A stretch of 64,000 bases of DNA from Litoditis marina. Its lineage: Eukaryota; Nematoda; Chromadorea; Rhabditida; Rhabditidae. Position numbers and translations under genes: made by a program. This document shows positions 20,590 to 33,100 of the stretch, piece by piece. The stretch spans positions 37,099,279-37,163,278 of the forward strand of contig OZ038434.1 in the NCBI GenBank assembly GCA_964036275.1. The letters are read 5' to 3'. The notes beneath the pieces are model-generated. The model searched no databases and was not told where the DNA came from. It saw only the letters and a program-made list of their open reading frames with translations. Each line of letters begins with the position of its first letter. The stretch's first letter is position 1.

Positions 20590-22557
20590 GTAAATCCTTG
20601 TTAATTAAGCACATGATAAACTGTATACGAGTCCATTCCAACACTTCTTTTTGTTTAATTAGCATATATTCACTTATGTTCGTATATTGCATGTCGTTGT
20701 TGAAACGACATCGTACAAATACGGTCATAAGTTCAAAAATGTTCATAACTTAGTTTGGAAGTGGCTTCTCCAAGTCGTCATAGAACAAGTAACAAGTTCG
20801 ATTATTGCTGAATGTGGTCTCAAATGTCGTTTTGAAATGACAGTCCAGAGAAAATGATGTTTATTTTCGAACGTAGCAGTTGTTTGACGATCCGAACTGT
20901 CCATTTCCATGATTTTGACAGCACTCAAGTTTTTCAAAGGTTAAATCTACGCCAACAGTATAGTCCCGGTCATTCCTACTGAGACTTGGCAGTGTGCCAA
21001 CGAATATTCTAGGATTTTTTTCACCGCTTTGGAGGTTTTCTCAATAATCTGCAAAACTCTGGAAGCGATTTTTCAATCCCATACGACAATGTTAACAAAA
21101 AACGTCTGTAGAGTACTTTGTCTGCTCTAAGGAATAGTCATCCAAAAATCTTGGCACAATGCCAAGGGGTCTCAGTGGGAATGAAATGAATAATATTTCT
21201 ACGTTATCCATAGTGATGCCCATTGAATGCAACCAGATAGATTGAGGAACACAAATGGACATTTATCGATTTCACTGTGCCTCGATCAAAAAGGTTACTT
21301 TCGCGTCAAACTACAACGAAGAGTTGGGCACTTTTCATAGAGTTTCATGAGAATATACTAGAAGTAAATTGAACAGTCACGTGAGGTTATCATTCTAACG
21401 AGGAATCGCGCGCTTTGTCATTTCACGTTTCTGATTTCTGCTGTGTTTAACATGTTTCAAGTGACTGTGCAAACTATTAACAATATTATGTCTATTCATA
21501 TTTGCACGTTACCATGAGCATCGTCCTTAGAGGTATAGGCGAAAGCTGTCCTTTTGTTGTTTGTTCTTCTGTATTTGTAGTTCGATCACATTCCTAGAGT
21601 CAACAATTCTTCTTTTTCTCATGTTCAGGACACCATAATTTGGTTCATATTCTCACCTCTGGAACATAATTGAGGTTCAAGGTAAATCCCCAATTACCTA
21701 TCGCCTTTCCAATATTCTCACCCAGGTGTGCTACTCAAAACTGAAACCCCAATTAACTTGTAGGCGTGGCATCTTGGTGTAACCTTTGAGCCTATATAAT
21801 TCCCATTACCGGATCATACATCTCTGGAAAGTACTACTTACTTACCTCTACATTATTATGTTCTCCCCAGCAGGTTAGCTTTCTTCATATTTCTTTACCA
21901 GAAATCTCAATTGTTTCTAAGGAACACGATGTTTCTCGAGAATATAAGGTTCGCAATTGTTCACCGAATCTTAGCTGTAATCAGCACTTCACGATCAAAC
22001 TACAAACCTGTATAACGTAGCAAAGCGAGCGTGTATTTCATGGAAAAATATTTTGGCTGTTTTTAGTTAACACATTCTATCTCTCAATTGTATTCTGCTG
22101 TGTTTGTGAACAATAGTTCGAGCAGTTGTGTAGCAATAGTACGCATTATACGGTTCGGACTAAAAAGAGAGCGTTTTACCCATATTCGTGTTATGGATTT
22201 CTTCAGGGAAATCAACCGTTTGATAGAGAATATCAGATTTTTTTCACTACGCTTAAATGGTACTGACTTTTTCAGGAAATATGTGAAGTGCGGGTGGTGA
22301 TGGTGAAAGGCTTCGGTTGATCGTATCGAATAGAAATACCAGCTTGGTTCCCGATCAGTTTCCGACCCTTTCTTCAAGTACTGGACAAGGTAATTTAGTT
22401 TTATCAGTACAATATAAGTAACTTGAAATGTAGAAGTTTTATTATCTAGAAAGTTACGGGCTTCAAGCCTATTTTCGTACTTTGGTGGAGGTGCGGAGGC
22501 CAAAACGGTGTAACTTTGAACTTAATCAATATTTAACTTTACAGATAGTCCCAATTA
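20590..22557. repeat. Dispersed repeat unit R (copy)
   Basis: Homologous along its length to 3360-5090, 39340-40826 and 47950-50182 (same orientation), and to 900-2560 and 59845-61370 (reverse). Landmarks in order: CATGTCGTTGTTGAAAC, CTGAGACTTGGCAGTGTGCC, TCTACGTTATCCATAGTGAT, GCGTCAAACTACAACGAAGA, AGGCGTGGCATCTTGGTGTA, GAAATATGTGAAGTGCGGGT and GAGGTGCGGAGGCCAAAACG. No copy carries a consistent reading frame. It is interrupted at 22557|22558 by a Helitron-like element and continues from 23987. Confidence 0.85.
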
Positions 22558-23986
22558 TCGCGCGCAGCGCGAAGCGCTGCGTGTGAGTTGTGTTTGGTTT
22601 GGCCATTGCGCACCCATTTTTGGCTTTCAAACCACAAAAGTCTTCAAATAAAACATTTTTTTCGAAATTTAAAAAGAGATAGAGCTAGATATGTATTAAA
22701 TACATGTTGTGTGAAAAAATTAGGATAATCGGTCGAGGTTGAGAAAAGTTATGCTGCCGTGTCGTTATGAAAATTTCCGTTGTCCCTCGTCCCTCGTCGC
22801 TCGTCCCTCGTCGCTCGTCGCGCGTCGCGCATCGCGCGTCCCTCGTCCCTCGTCCAATGTCCGCATAGAAAATTATTTTTTTAACTACTGGACCGATTTG
22901 GCTGAAATTTGGCACACATGTGTAAACCCCAAAGTTAGCGCGGCCCCAGAAGTTTGGTGATGTCACGTTATGTCTGACGCTTGGCGCTGGCGCCAGATGG
23001 CGCCAAAAGCTGGAAAATATGTGTTCCCATGAATAAATTTGTTTGAAATTTCGCACAGATGTCATAAAAGTAGGTTCAACCTGATTTCCAAAACATGGTG
23101 CCATTATTATCAAATGGCGCCAAACGCGGGCGCCTATTGGCGTCAAATGAGGACAACATTAGCGAAGTAGGGTAACGACCGGATTCGTTCACAGATGTCA
23201 GAACTATACATTTTGTTAACAGGCGGATCAACATTTTATCCACATTTCTTTGACATTTGGCGCCGAGAAGCCCGTTTATCCGCCAATTGGCGCCAAAATT
23301 GAAGATATTGTTTCCGAACAAAAAATCATCGGAAACTGTGCCAAATGGTTGAAACCGTTCGTTCCAGGTTTTCCACCAATTGGAGTAACATGTATGATTA
23401 TTGGCGCCAAACGCTGGCGCCCGTTGGCGCCAAATAAGTAAAGCGTTGCGTTGTACTGAAATGACTCAGATTTTTTACGTTTTTTAGAGGTCAATTGGCG
23501 CCAAAAATAATTTGAAAAACTAGTATCACACCATTTGAAAACTCGAAACTTCGCCCACTAATCAGGATGTTTTATAGTCACCAATTTTCGTATTTCATTC
23601 TGATTGTTCTGATCAATGAGTGATTGTACTAGTACAACTAGCAAAAAGAGAACAATTAGTAAAAAGTGGGGGACCAGGAAGTGTGTGAGTTCTGTTCGAT
23701 TTCACCGTTTTCAGCAAAAAGTGTACAATACAGGTAGGGAGTGTGCAACAAAAATAGAACAATACATAGGTTTGCACAACGGTTCACAAAAAACATTGAT
23801 AACAAAAATCGTGATTTTAGCGTGAGTGTATAAGTGGTTTAACGTACGTACGTTGTGAACCGTTGTGCAAACCTATGTATTGTTCTATTTTCGTTGCACA
23901 CTCCCTACCTGTATTGTACACTTTTTGCTGAAAACGGTGAAATCGAACAGAACTCACACACTTCCTGGTCCCCCACTTTTTACTAA
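22558..23986. mobile_element. Helitron-like non-autonomous element 1
   Basis: The element begins TCGCGCGCAGCGCGAAGCGC and ends ACTTTTTACTAA. The flanks AATTA and TTATTAG join to the exact uninterrupted sequence AATTATTATTAG found in the same repeat at 4982, 40738 and 50071. Insertion between A and T without duplication, a TC start and a CTRR (CTAA) end are the Helitron hallmarks. No Rep/helicase gene is present, so it depends on a partner. The interior has a GTCGCTCGTCCC-type simple repeat (about 22785-22855) and a cluster of GGCGCC-containing palindromes (about 22980-23510). The last ~335 bp form a giant hairpin (see separate entry). Confidence 0.8.
22559..22584. other. 5' terminal hairpin of Helitron-like element 1
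   Basis: CGCAGCGC-GAA-GCGCTGCG can fold into an 8-bp stem with a 3-nt loop right at the 5' terminus. Element 2 (53034 on) has the same motif. Confidence 0.7.
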
Positions 23987-23988
23987 TT
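23654..23988. repeat. Giant 3' hairpin of Helitron-like element 1
   Basis: Arms 23654-23788 and 23853-23988 are near-perfect inverted copies separated by 64 bp. The outer tip (AATTAGTAAAAAGTGGGGG / CCCCCACTTTTTACTAATT) includes the 3' end of the element. The loop boundary contains a perfect 14-bp palindrome, AACGTACGTACGTT (23841-23854). Typical Helitron 3' hairpins have stems of about ten base pairs, so this is unusually large. Confidence 0.85.
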
Positions 23989-24093
23989 ATTAGTTCATTT
24001 GGTTATTCATGCGAAAACTTCGTTCAAGTTAAGAACTCAGTTGTGAGAACAGTTGTTTTGTGATCCAGGTATAACTTTCCAACTTTTTTTCAG

Positions 24094-24331
24094 GTGTTAT
24101 ATTCCACCACATCCATGATCGTTGTTAACATCATGAATCATATTCTTCTACATTCCGGTCATATATACTGGTTTTCAATGGTGTAAATGTGTTATGGATC
24201 AGTACACTACCACTGATGTACTGACCTCATTGGCGATATTCTGTATTGTATCTCGAATTCGATGTCATACTCCACTACCAAACTGTTTCTGCTCTCCTTC
24301 AGCTGATTCTGTTGGTTCTATTATGTCCGAG
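24094..24331 (+). pseudogene. Membrane-protein family exon 1-like block
   Basis: A 238-bp block between a TTTTTTTCAG acceptor and a CCGAG|GTATGT donor. Its 3' half encodes PEFDVILHYQTVSALLQLIL-type sequence in the frame matching the exon at 62287-62491, but the 5' half of that frame carries stops. The equivalent block at 40827-41064 is also exactly 238 bp. It is a duplicated, decayed exon. Bases 24332-24725 hold decayed repeat with nothing recognised. Confidence 0.55.
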
Positions 24332-24725
24332 GTATGTCTAAAACTAGAATTATGGTTGAGTTATCCTGACTTGAAAACACGGTAGAATCCCTAGTTGAGA
24401 TTGAAAAACGATGAAACTATGCACTGGTTTTCTGGATTTCAAATTGGCAAGCGCGTTGGTTGGATAATGAAGGAAACTGTTTTTTGCGAACTATAGAAAA
24501 TCGTAAAAGACCGTTCGACTGAGATGCTAACTTTCTTCATCAACTTACTTTTACACGTGTGATGTAGTACATTTGACAGAATCGGAACAAAGTACGTAGT
24601 ATGTAAATAAATAGTTGTGCAATTTCCGTGAGGCCTGAAATAAACGGCGCGAAATTAACAATTGGCAGTAAAATAAATGTAAAAACTGTTATTTTGTGAC
24701 CCATTAATAACTATACTTCTTTCAG

Positions 24726-25541
24726 ATGATACATTTTACTACATCCATGGTCGTTTTCAACAACATGAATCATATTTCTCTGTATTCCGGTCATATATAC
24801 TGGTTTTCAACGGTATGAATCTGTTATGGATCAGCACAATACCACTGACGTACTGAACTCAACTGAGAATATTCTGCTATTCTCTATTTTATCCCGAATT
24901 CGATGTCATACTCCACTACCAATCTGTTTCTGCTCTCCTTCAGCTGGTTCTATTGGTTATATTGTGTCCGAGGTAAATTGTTGATATTCAGAGGCACAAC
25001 GATGCAGTACAATAATTCCAGCTTTTTCTCATAAGAGACAGGAAATTTTACAAAGTTAATAGTTAAGAGTAACTTTTTCTTATTAAACTAATTCATTACG
25101 CATAACACTTTGTTTCATATTTCCTTCTATTTATAGTATAGTCTCCTCCACACATTCTCGCCACTTGACTAACCGTTTCTGGTTTTTGCTCGGGTTGTTT
25201 TGGATTTTGTTATTCATTTCTCTATAATTTAAATAACGAAATATTAATTTTTCAGTTTCGCTATTCTGGTGTTTCTAGCGACCAACAACGTCATGACGAC
25301 TGCCATTCCGTTCTATCATCGTCTACTGGTTATAATGGGCAAAAAAGTCACTTTTTGAGAGTTATCATGATTCTGGCTGTCCTCCTGATCGGTTACGGTG
25401 AGTCCCGTTGACAGTTCGGAAGCAGGCGTCTAGGAAAAACATGTAGTGGAGGCTTGAGATTAGCGTGAACATCCTGAGATTTTCTCACAAAAATCCAATC
25501 AAAAGGAGAGAGAGAGAGAGAGGGAGAAAGAGAGAGAGAGC

Positions 25542-25580
<39 letters not shown>

Positions 25581-25732
25581 AGGGAGAGCACGAGTTAACA
25601 CGAATGGATAGTAAGATTTTTCACCATCTCCAATCAAGACTTATGTTTTCCAGGGCCAACCAACTCTCTTCCAAGCCAGTGACAGCTTCTTCAACACCAA
25701 CAATCATTGATCACAACAATTGTTTGTATTAA
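24726..25732 (+). pseudogene. Three-exon remnant of the membrane-protein family
   Basis: Exon-like blocks at 24726-24972 (ends CCGAG|GTAAAT), 25256-25397 (starts FAILVFLATNNVMTTAIPF, ends GGTTACG|GTGAGT) and 25654-25732 (reads ANQLSSKPVTASSTPT and stops at TAA). The last block matches exon 2 of the 62-kb gene (PHKNEPVTAWN) and is in frame if joined directly to the first block. The middle block has an in-frame TGA after KKVTF. Splice signals are kept but the frames are broken. Confidence 0.55.
25504..25585. repeat. GA-rich microsatellite
   Basis: GAGAGAGA runs interspersed with GGGAGG. It sits in the intron-like spacer between pseudo-exons. Confidence 0.9.
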
Positions 25733-26238
25733 ACGATTCAACAAGAAATCAGCCAACAAATTTTCCATGTCTTTGCTTGTAGTTTCTGACCAAACAAGTT
25801 TAACGAATGGATGAATTCGAAAACATTTTAGAAGAAGGGTATAGAAGAAGTTCAAACTACACCAAATATTGAAAACTTCGAATGTGTACTGTAAGATTCT
25901 CAGTAGGAATGGTGTCGACTCTATCTCCTGTGAGAAACTGATAAACTCGCTCACGACTAGGCACAAATGTTATGATATTACCGTAAACGTAACCAGAGTT
26001 TGATGAATAAACTAAACTTTGCTGAATAAACTGCTTACTCAAATGGCTTACCCGGCTATTTGAGCTAAAACCACAGAATAGACCACTCATCATCAGCATA
26101 CAGACATCGCTAACTGTGGTTTGCACAGAGATCAAACTACAAAGACCGGGTTGTTTCTACGAAAGCTCTGGACCTGGGCACGTCCCCTTTTCGTTTCGGC
26201 GCACCATGAGATCGATATTGACCATTCGTGTGTGAGCC
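25733..26238. other. No gene recognised; partly homologous to 51082-51170
   Basis: The part around 25760-25850 resembles the sequence after the equivalent pseudo-exon at 51.08-51.16 kb. Open frames on the minus strand (25857-26135) show no family features. AGATCAAACTACAAAG lies at about 26132. Confidence 0.5.
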
Positions 26239-26610
26239 ATAATGTGAGCCTTTTCAATGGACTATTCTAGACAGTAATACCTAACCAGACACACTATTCC
26301 TTGGTTTTATGTAGTTTGAAAGAACAATGCCATGATTCTAAGTGTTACCACTATAATGTGAGCCTTTTCAATGAGTTGTTGCTCACATCTACCCAAGAGG
26401 GACTATTCTAGACAGGAATACCTAACCAGACACACTATTCCTTGGTTTTATGTAGTTTGAAAGAACAATGCCATGATTCTAACTGTTCCCACTATAATGT
26501 GAGCCTTTTCAATGAGTTGTTGCTCACATCTACCCAAGAGGGACTATTCTAGACAGGAATACCTAACCAGACACACTATTCCTTGGTTTTATGTAGTTTG
26601 AAAGAACAAT
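26239..26610. repeat. 141-bp satellite array, short proximal block
   Basis: About 2.7 units of the same 141-bp repeat as the main array. The first unit is internally deleted. It is separated from the main array by a 0.5-kb insertion. Confidence 0.95.
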
Positions 26611-27118
26611 TTTGTATAATTAGAAGTAGATGTGTATTGTGTATATTAGTAAATTTAATTTTTAACCGGTTGAGCATTGTTATAGTTTTAAATATTGTAG
26701 TTTAAGAAGATGTGGTAGTTTGAGTTCTGTTTGTAAGAATGTTATAGATGTTTTGCTAGCCTTAACCCCCCCCCCTCTACCCCTCAAGAATATCAGTGCC
26801 TTTATCTGAATCTTTTAATATGTATATTTTTCTCTTCTCTTTTTCTCTTCTCCTCTGTTTCCGATCTTCTCCGCTCCGCTCCGCAACGGTTGTGGGTGTA
26901 GCTGGTAGCAGCCATATTGCTACCAGGGGTACCTCCGCACCAAGTCCGCAACTCCTCCGTTCAATCCCGCCCTCAGCCTCGTCCACTGAATGCACCCTAC
27001 CACAGCGTGGGAGCCTTGAGCATTTCTTCTTTTTCTATAGTCATCGATCGATCTCTCTTTTCCAATTTGTCCCGTTGCACATTTTGTGTAGAATAAATAA
27101 ATAAATAAATAAAATAAA
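26611..27118 (+). mobile_element. Retroelement 3' end inserted in the satellite
   Basis: About 508 bp of unrelated sequence interrupt a satellite unit and end in GAATAAATAAATAAATAAA, the kind of short-repeat tail left by non-LTR retrotransposons and SINEs. It contains a C9 run at 26766 and a modestly GC-rich stretch (26860-27000), but no intact coding frame. No clear target duplication is visible. It could be a 5'-truncated LINE or a SINE. Confidence 0.55.
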
Positions 27119-30100
27119 TGCCATAATTCTAACTGTTACCACTATAATGTGAGCCTTTTCAATGAGTTGTTGCTCACATCTACCCAAGAGGGACTATTCC
27201 AGACAGTAATACCTAACCAGACACACTATTCCTTGGTTTTATGTAGTTTGAAAGAACAATGCCGTAATTCTAACTGTTCCCACTATAATGTGAGCCTTCC
27301 TTTTCAATGAGTTGTTGCTCACATCTACCCAAGAGTGACTATTCTAGACAGTAATACCTAACCAGACACACTATTCCTTGGTTTTATGTAGTTTGAAAGA
27401 ACAATGCCATAATTCTAACTGTTCCCACTATAATGTGAGCCTTTTCAATGAGTTGTTGCTCACATCTACCCAAGAGGGACTATTCTAGACAGGAATACCT
27501 AACCAGACACACTATTCCTTGGTTTTATGTAGTTTGAAAGAACAATGCCATAATTCTAACTGTTACCACTATAATGTGAGCCTTTTCAGTGAGTTGTTGC
27601 TCACATCTACCCAAGAGGGACTATTCTAGACAGGAATACCTAACCAGACACACTATTCCTTGGTTTTATGTAGTTTGAAAGAACAATGCCATAATTCTAA
27701 CTGTTACCACTATAATGTGAGCCTTTTCAATGAATTGTTGCTCACATCTACCCAAGAGGGACTATTCTAGACAGGAAAACCTAACCAGACACACTATTCC
27801 TTGGTTTTATGTAGTTTGAAAGAACAATGCCATAAATCTAACTGTTACCACTATAATGTGAGCCTTTTCAATGAGTTGTTGCTCACATCTACCCAAGAGG
27901 GACTATTCTAGACAGTAATACCTAACCAGACACACTATTCCTTGGTTTTATGTAGTTTGAAAGAACAATGCCGTAATTCTAACTGTTCCCACTATAATGT
28001 GAGCCTTTTCAATGAGTTGTTGCTCACATCTACCCAAGAGGGACTATTCTAGACAGTAATACCTAACCAGACACCCTATTCCTTGGTTTTATGTAGTTTG
28101 AAAAAACAATGCCATAATTCTAACTGTTCCCACTATAATGTAAGCCTTTTCAATGAGTTGTTGCTCACATCTACCCAAGAGGGACTATTCTAGACAGGAA
28201 TACCTAACCAGACACACTATTCCTTGGTTTTATGTAGTTTGAAAGAATAATGCCATAATTCTAACTGTTACCACTATAATGTGAGCCTTTTCAATGAGTT
28301 GTTGCTCACATCTACCCAAGAGGGACTATTCTAGACAGGAATACCTAACCAGACACACTATTCCTTGGTTTTATGTAGTTTGAAAGAACAATGCCATAAT
28401 TCTAACTGTTCCCACTATAATGTGAGCCTTTTCAATGAGTTGTTGCTCACATCTACCCAAGAGGGACTATTCTAGACAGGAATACCTAACCAGACACACT
28501 ATTCCTTGGTTTTATGTAGTTTGAAAGAACAATGCCATAATTCTAACTGTTACCACTATAATGTGAGCCTTTTCAATGAGTTGTTGCTCACATCTACCCA
28601 AGAGGGACTATTCTAGACAGGAATACCTAACCAGACACACTATTCCTTGGTTTTATGTAGTTTGAAAGAGCAATGCCATAATTCTAACTGTTACCACTAT
28701 AATGTGAGCCTTTTCAATGAGTTGTTGCTCACATCTACCCAAGAGGGACTATTCTAGACAGGAAAACCTAACCAGACACACTATTCCTTGATTTTATGTA
28801 GTTTGAAAGATCAATGCCATAATTCTAACTGTTCCCACTACAATGTGAGCCTTTTCAATGAGTTGTTGCTCACATCTACCCAAGAGGGACTATTCTAGAC
28901 AGGAATACCTAACCAGACACACTATTCCTTGGTTTTATGTAGTTTGAAAGAATAATGCCATAATTCTAACTGTTACCACTATAATGTGAGCCTTTTCAAT
29001 GAGTTGTTGCTCACATCTACCCAAGAGGGACTATTCTAGACAGGAATACCTAACCAGACACACTATTCCTTGGTTTTATGTAGTTTGAAAGAACAATGCC
29101 ATAATTCTAACTGTTACCACTATAATGTGAGCCTTTTCAATGAGTTGTTGCTCACATCTACCCAAGAGGGACTATTCCAGACAGTAATACCTAACCAGAC
29201 ACACTATTCCTTGGTTTTATGTAGTTTGAAAGAACAATGCCGTAATTCTAACTGTTCCCACTATAATGTGAGCCTTCCTTTTCAATGAGTTGTTGCTCAC
29301 ATCTACCCAAGAGGGACTATTCTAGACAGTAATACCTAACCAGACACACTATTCCTTGGTTTTATGTAGTTTGAAAGAATAATGCCATAATTCTAACTGT
29401 TACCACTATAATGTGAGCCTTTTCAATGAGTTGTTGCTCACATCTACCCAAGAGGGACTATTCTAGACAGTAATACCTAACCAGACACACTATTCCTTGG
29501 TTTTATGTAGTTTGAAAGAACAATGCCATAATTCTAACTGTTCCCACTATAATGTGAGCCTTTTCAATGAGTTGTTGCTCACATCTACCCAAGATGGACT
29601 ATTCTAGACAGTAATACCTAACCAGACACACTATTCCTTGGTTTTATGTAGTTTGAAAGAGCAATGCCATAATTCTAACTGTTCCCACTATAATGTGAGC
29701 CTTTTCAATGAGTTGTTGCTCACATCCACCCAAGAGGGACTATTCTAGACAGGAATACCTAACCAGACACACTATTCCTTGGTTTTATGTAGTTTGAAAG
29801 AACAATGCCATAATTCTAACTGTTACCACTATAATGTGAGCCTTTTCAGTGAGTTGTTGCTCACATCTACCCAAGAGGGACTATTCTAGACAGGAATACC
29901 TAACCAGACACACTATTCCTTGGTTTTATGTAGTTTGAAAGAACAATGCCATAATTCTAACTGTTACCACTATAATGTGAGCCTTTTCAATGAGTTGTTG
30001 CTCACATCTACCCAAGAGGGACTATTCTAGACAGGAAAACCTAACCAGACACACTATTCCTTGGTTTTATGTAGTTTGAAAGATCAATGCCATAACTCTA

Positions 30101-33100
30101 ACTGTTCCCACTATAATGTGAGCCTTTTCAATGAGTTGTTGCTCACATCTACCCAAGAGGGACTATTCTAGACAGGAATACCTAACCAGACACACTATTC
30201 CTTGGTTTTATGTAGTTTGAAAGAACAATGCCATAATTCTAACTGTTCCCACTATAATGTGAGCCTTTTCAATGAGTTGTTGCTCACATCTACCCAAGAG
30301 GGACTATTCTAGACAGGAAAACCTAACCAGACACACTATTCCTTGGTTTTATGTAGTTTGAAAGAACAATGCCATAAATCTAACTGTTACCACTATAATG
30401 TGAGCCTTTTCAATGAGTTGTTGCTCACATCTACCCAAGAGGGACTATTCTAGACAGTAATACCTAACCAGACACACTATTCCTTGGTTTTATGTAGTTT
30501 GAAAGAACAATGCCGTAATTCTAACTGTTCCCACTATAATGTGAGCCTTTTCAATGAGTTGTTGCTCACATCTACCCAAGAGGGACTATTCTAGACAGTA
30601 ATACCTAACCAGACACCCTATTCCTTGGTTTTATGTAGTTTGAAAAAACAATGCCATAATTCTAACTGTTCCCACTAAAATGTAAGCCTTTTCAATGAGT
30701 TGTTGCTCACATCTACCCAAGAGGGACTATTCTAGACAGGAATACCTAACCAGACACACTATTCCTTGGTTTTATGTAGTTTGAAAGAATAATGCCATAA
30801 TTCTAACTGTTACCACTATAATGTGAGCCTTTTCAATGAGTTGTTGCTCACATCTACCCAAGAGGGACTATTCTAGACAGGAATACCTAACCAGACACAC
30901 TATTCCTTGGTTTTATGTAGTTTGAAAGAACAATGCCATAATTCTAACTGTTCCCACTATAATGTGAGCCTTTTCAATGAGTTGTTGCTCACATCTACCC
31001 AAGAGGGACTATTCTAGACAGGAATACCTAACCAGACACACTATTCCTTGGTTTTATGTAGTTTGAAAGAACAATGCCATAATTCTAACTGTTACCACTA
31101 TAATGTGAGCCTTTTCAATGAGTTGTTGCTCACATCTACCCAAGAGGGACTATTCTAGACAGGAAAACCTAACCAGACACACTATTCCTTGGTTTTATGT
31201 AGTTTGAAAGAACAATGCCATAAATCTAACTGTTACCACTATAATGTGAGCCTTTTCAATGAGTTGTTGCTCACATCTACCCAAGAGGGACTATTCTAGA
31301 CAGTAATACCTAACCAGACACACTATTCCTTGGTTTTATGTAGTTTGAAAGAACAATGCCGTAATTCTAACTGTTCCCACTATAATGTGAGCCTTTTCAA
31401 TGAGTTGTTGCTCACATCTACCCAAGAGGGACTATTCTAGACAGTAATACCTAACCAGACACCCTATTCCTTGGTTTTATGTAGTTTGAAAAAACAATGC
31501 CATAATTCTAACTGTTCCCACTAAAATGTAAGCCTTTTCAATGAGTTGTTGCTCACATCTACCCAAGAGGGACTATTCTAGACAGGAATACCTAACCAGA
31601 CACACTATTCCTTGGTTTTATGTAGTTTGAAAGAATAATGCCATAATTCTAACTGTTACCACTATAATGTGAGCCTTTTCAATGAGTTGTTGCTCACATC
31701 TACCCAAGAGGGACTATTCTAGACAGGAATACCTAACCAGACACACTATTCCTTGGTTTTATGTAGTTTGAAAGAACAATGCCATAATTCTAACTGTTCC
31801 CACTATAATGTGAGCCTTTTCAATGAGTTGTTGCTCACATCTACCCAAGAGGGACTATTCTAGACAGGAATACCTAACCAGTCACACTATTCCTTGGTTT
31901 TATGTAGTTTGAAAGAACAATGCCATAATTCTAACTGTTACCACTATAATGTGAGCCTTTTCAATGAGTTGTTGCTCACATCTACCCAAGAGGGACTATT
32001 CTAGACAGGAATACCTAACCAGACACACTATTCCTTGGTTTTATGTAGTTTGAAAGAACAATGCCATAATTCTAACTGTTACCACTATAATGTGAGCCTT
32101 TTCAATGAGTTGTTGCTCACATCTACCCAAGAGGGACTATTCTAGACAGGAAAACCTAACCAGACACACTATTCCTTGGTTTTATGTAGTTTGAAAGAAC
32201 AATGCCATAATTCTAACTGTTACCACTATAATGTGAGCCTTTTCAATGAGTTGTTGCTCACATCTACCCAAGAGGGACTATTCTAGACAGTAATACCTAA
32301 CCAGACACCCTATTCCTTGGTTTTATGTAGTTTGAAAGATCAATGCCATAATTCTAACTGTTCCCACTATAATGTGAGCCTTTTCAATGAGTTGTTGCTC
32401 ACATCTACCCAAGAGGGACTATTCTAGACAGGAATACCTAACCAGACACACTATTCCTTGGTTTTATGTAGTTTGAAAGAACAATGCCATAATTCTAACT
32501 GTTCCCACTATAATGTGAGCCTTTTCAATGAGTTGTTGCTCACATCTACCCAAGAGGGACTATTCTAGACAGGAATACCTAACCAGACACACTATTCCTT
32601 GGTTTTATGTAGTTTGAAAGAACAATGCCATAATTCTAACTGTTACCACTATAATGTGAGCCTTCTCAATGAGTTGTTGCTCACATCTACCCAAGAGGGA
32701 CTATTCTAGACAGGAATACCTAACCAGACACACTATTCCTTGGTTTTATGTAGTTTGAAAGAACAATGCCATAATTCTAACTGTTACCACTATAATGTGA
32801 GCCTTTTCAATGAGTTGTTGCTCACATCTACCCAAGAGGGACTATTATAGACAGGAAAACCTAACCAGACACACTATTCCTTGGTTTTATGTAGTTCGAA
32901 AGAACAATGCCATAATTCTAACTGTTACCACTATAATGTGAGCCTTTTCAATGAGTTGTTGCTCACATCTACCCAAGAGGGACTATTCTAGACAGTAATA
33001 CCTAACCAGACACACTATTCCTTGGTTTTATGTAGTTTGAAAGAACAATGCCGTAATTCTAACTGTTCCCACTATAATGTGAGCCTTTTCAATGAGTTGT

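Noticed and set aside
25857..26135. 92-codon minus-strand frame as a gene
   Set aside because: No start context, splice signals, repeats or recognisable motif; probably chance.
29070..29288. 72-codon frame in the satellite
   Set aside because: A variant unit happens to lack stops; other units do not keep the frame.
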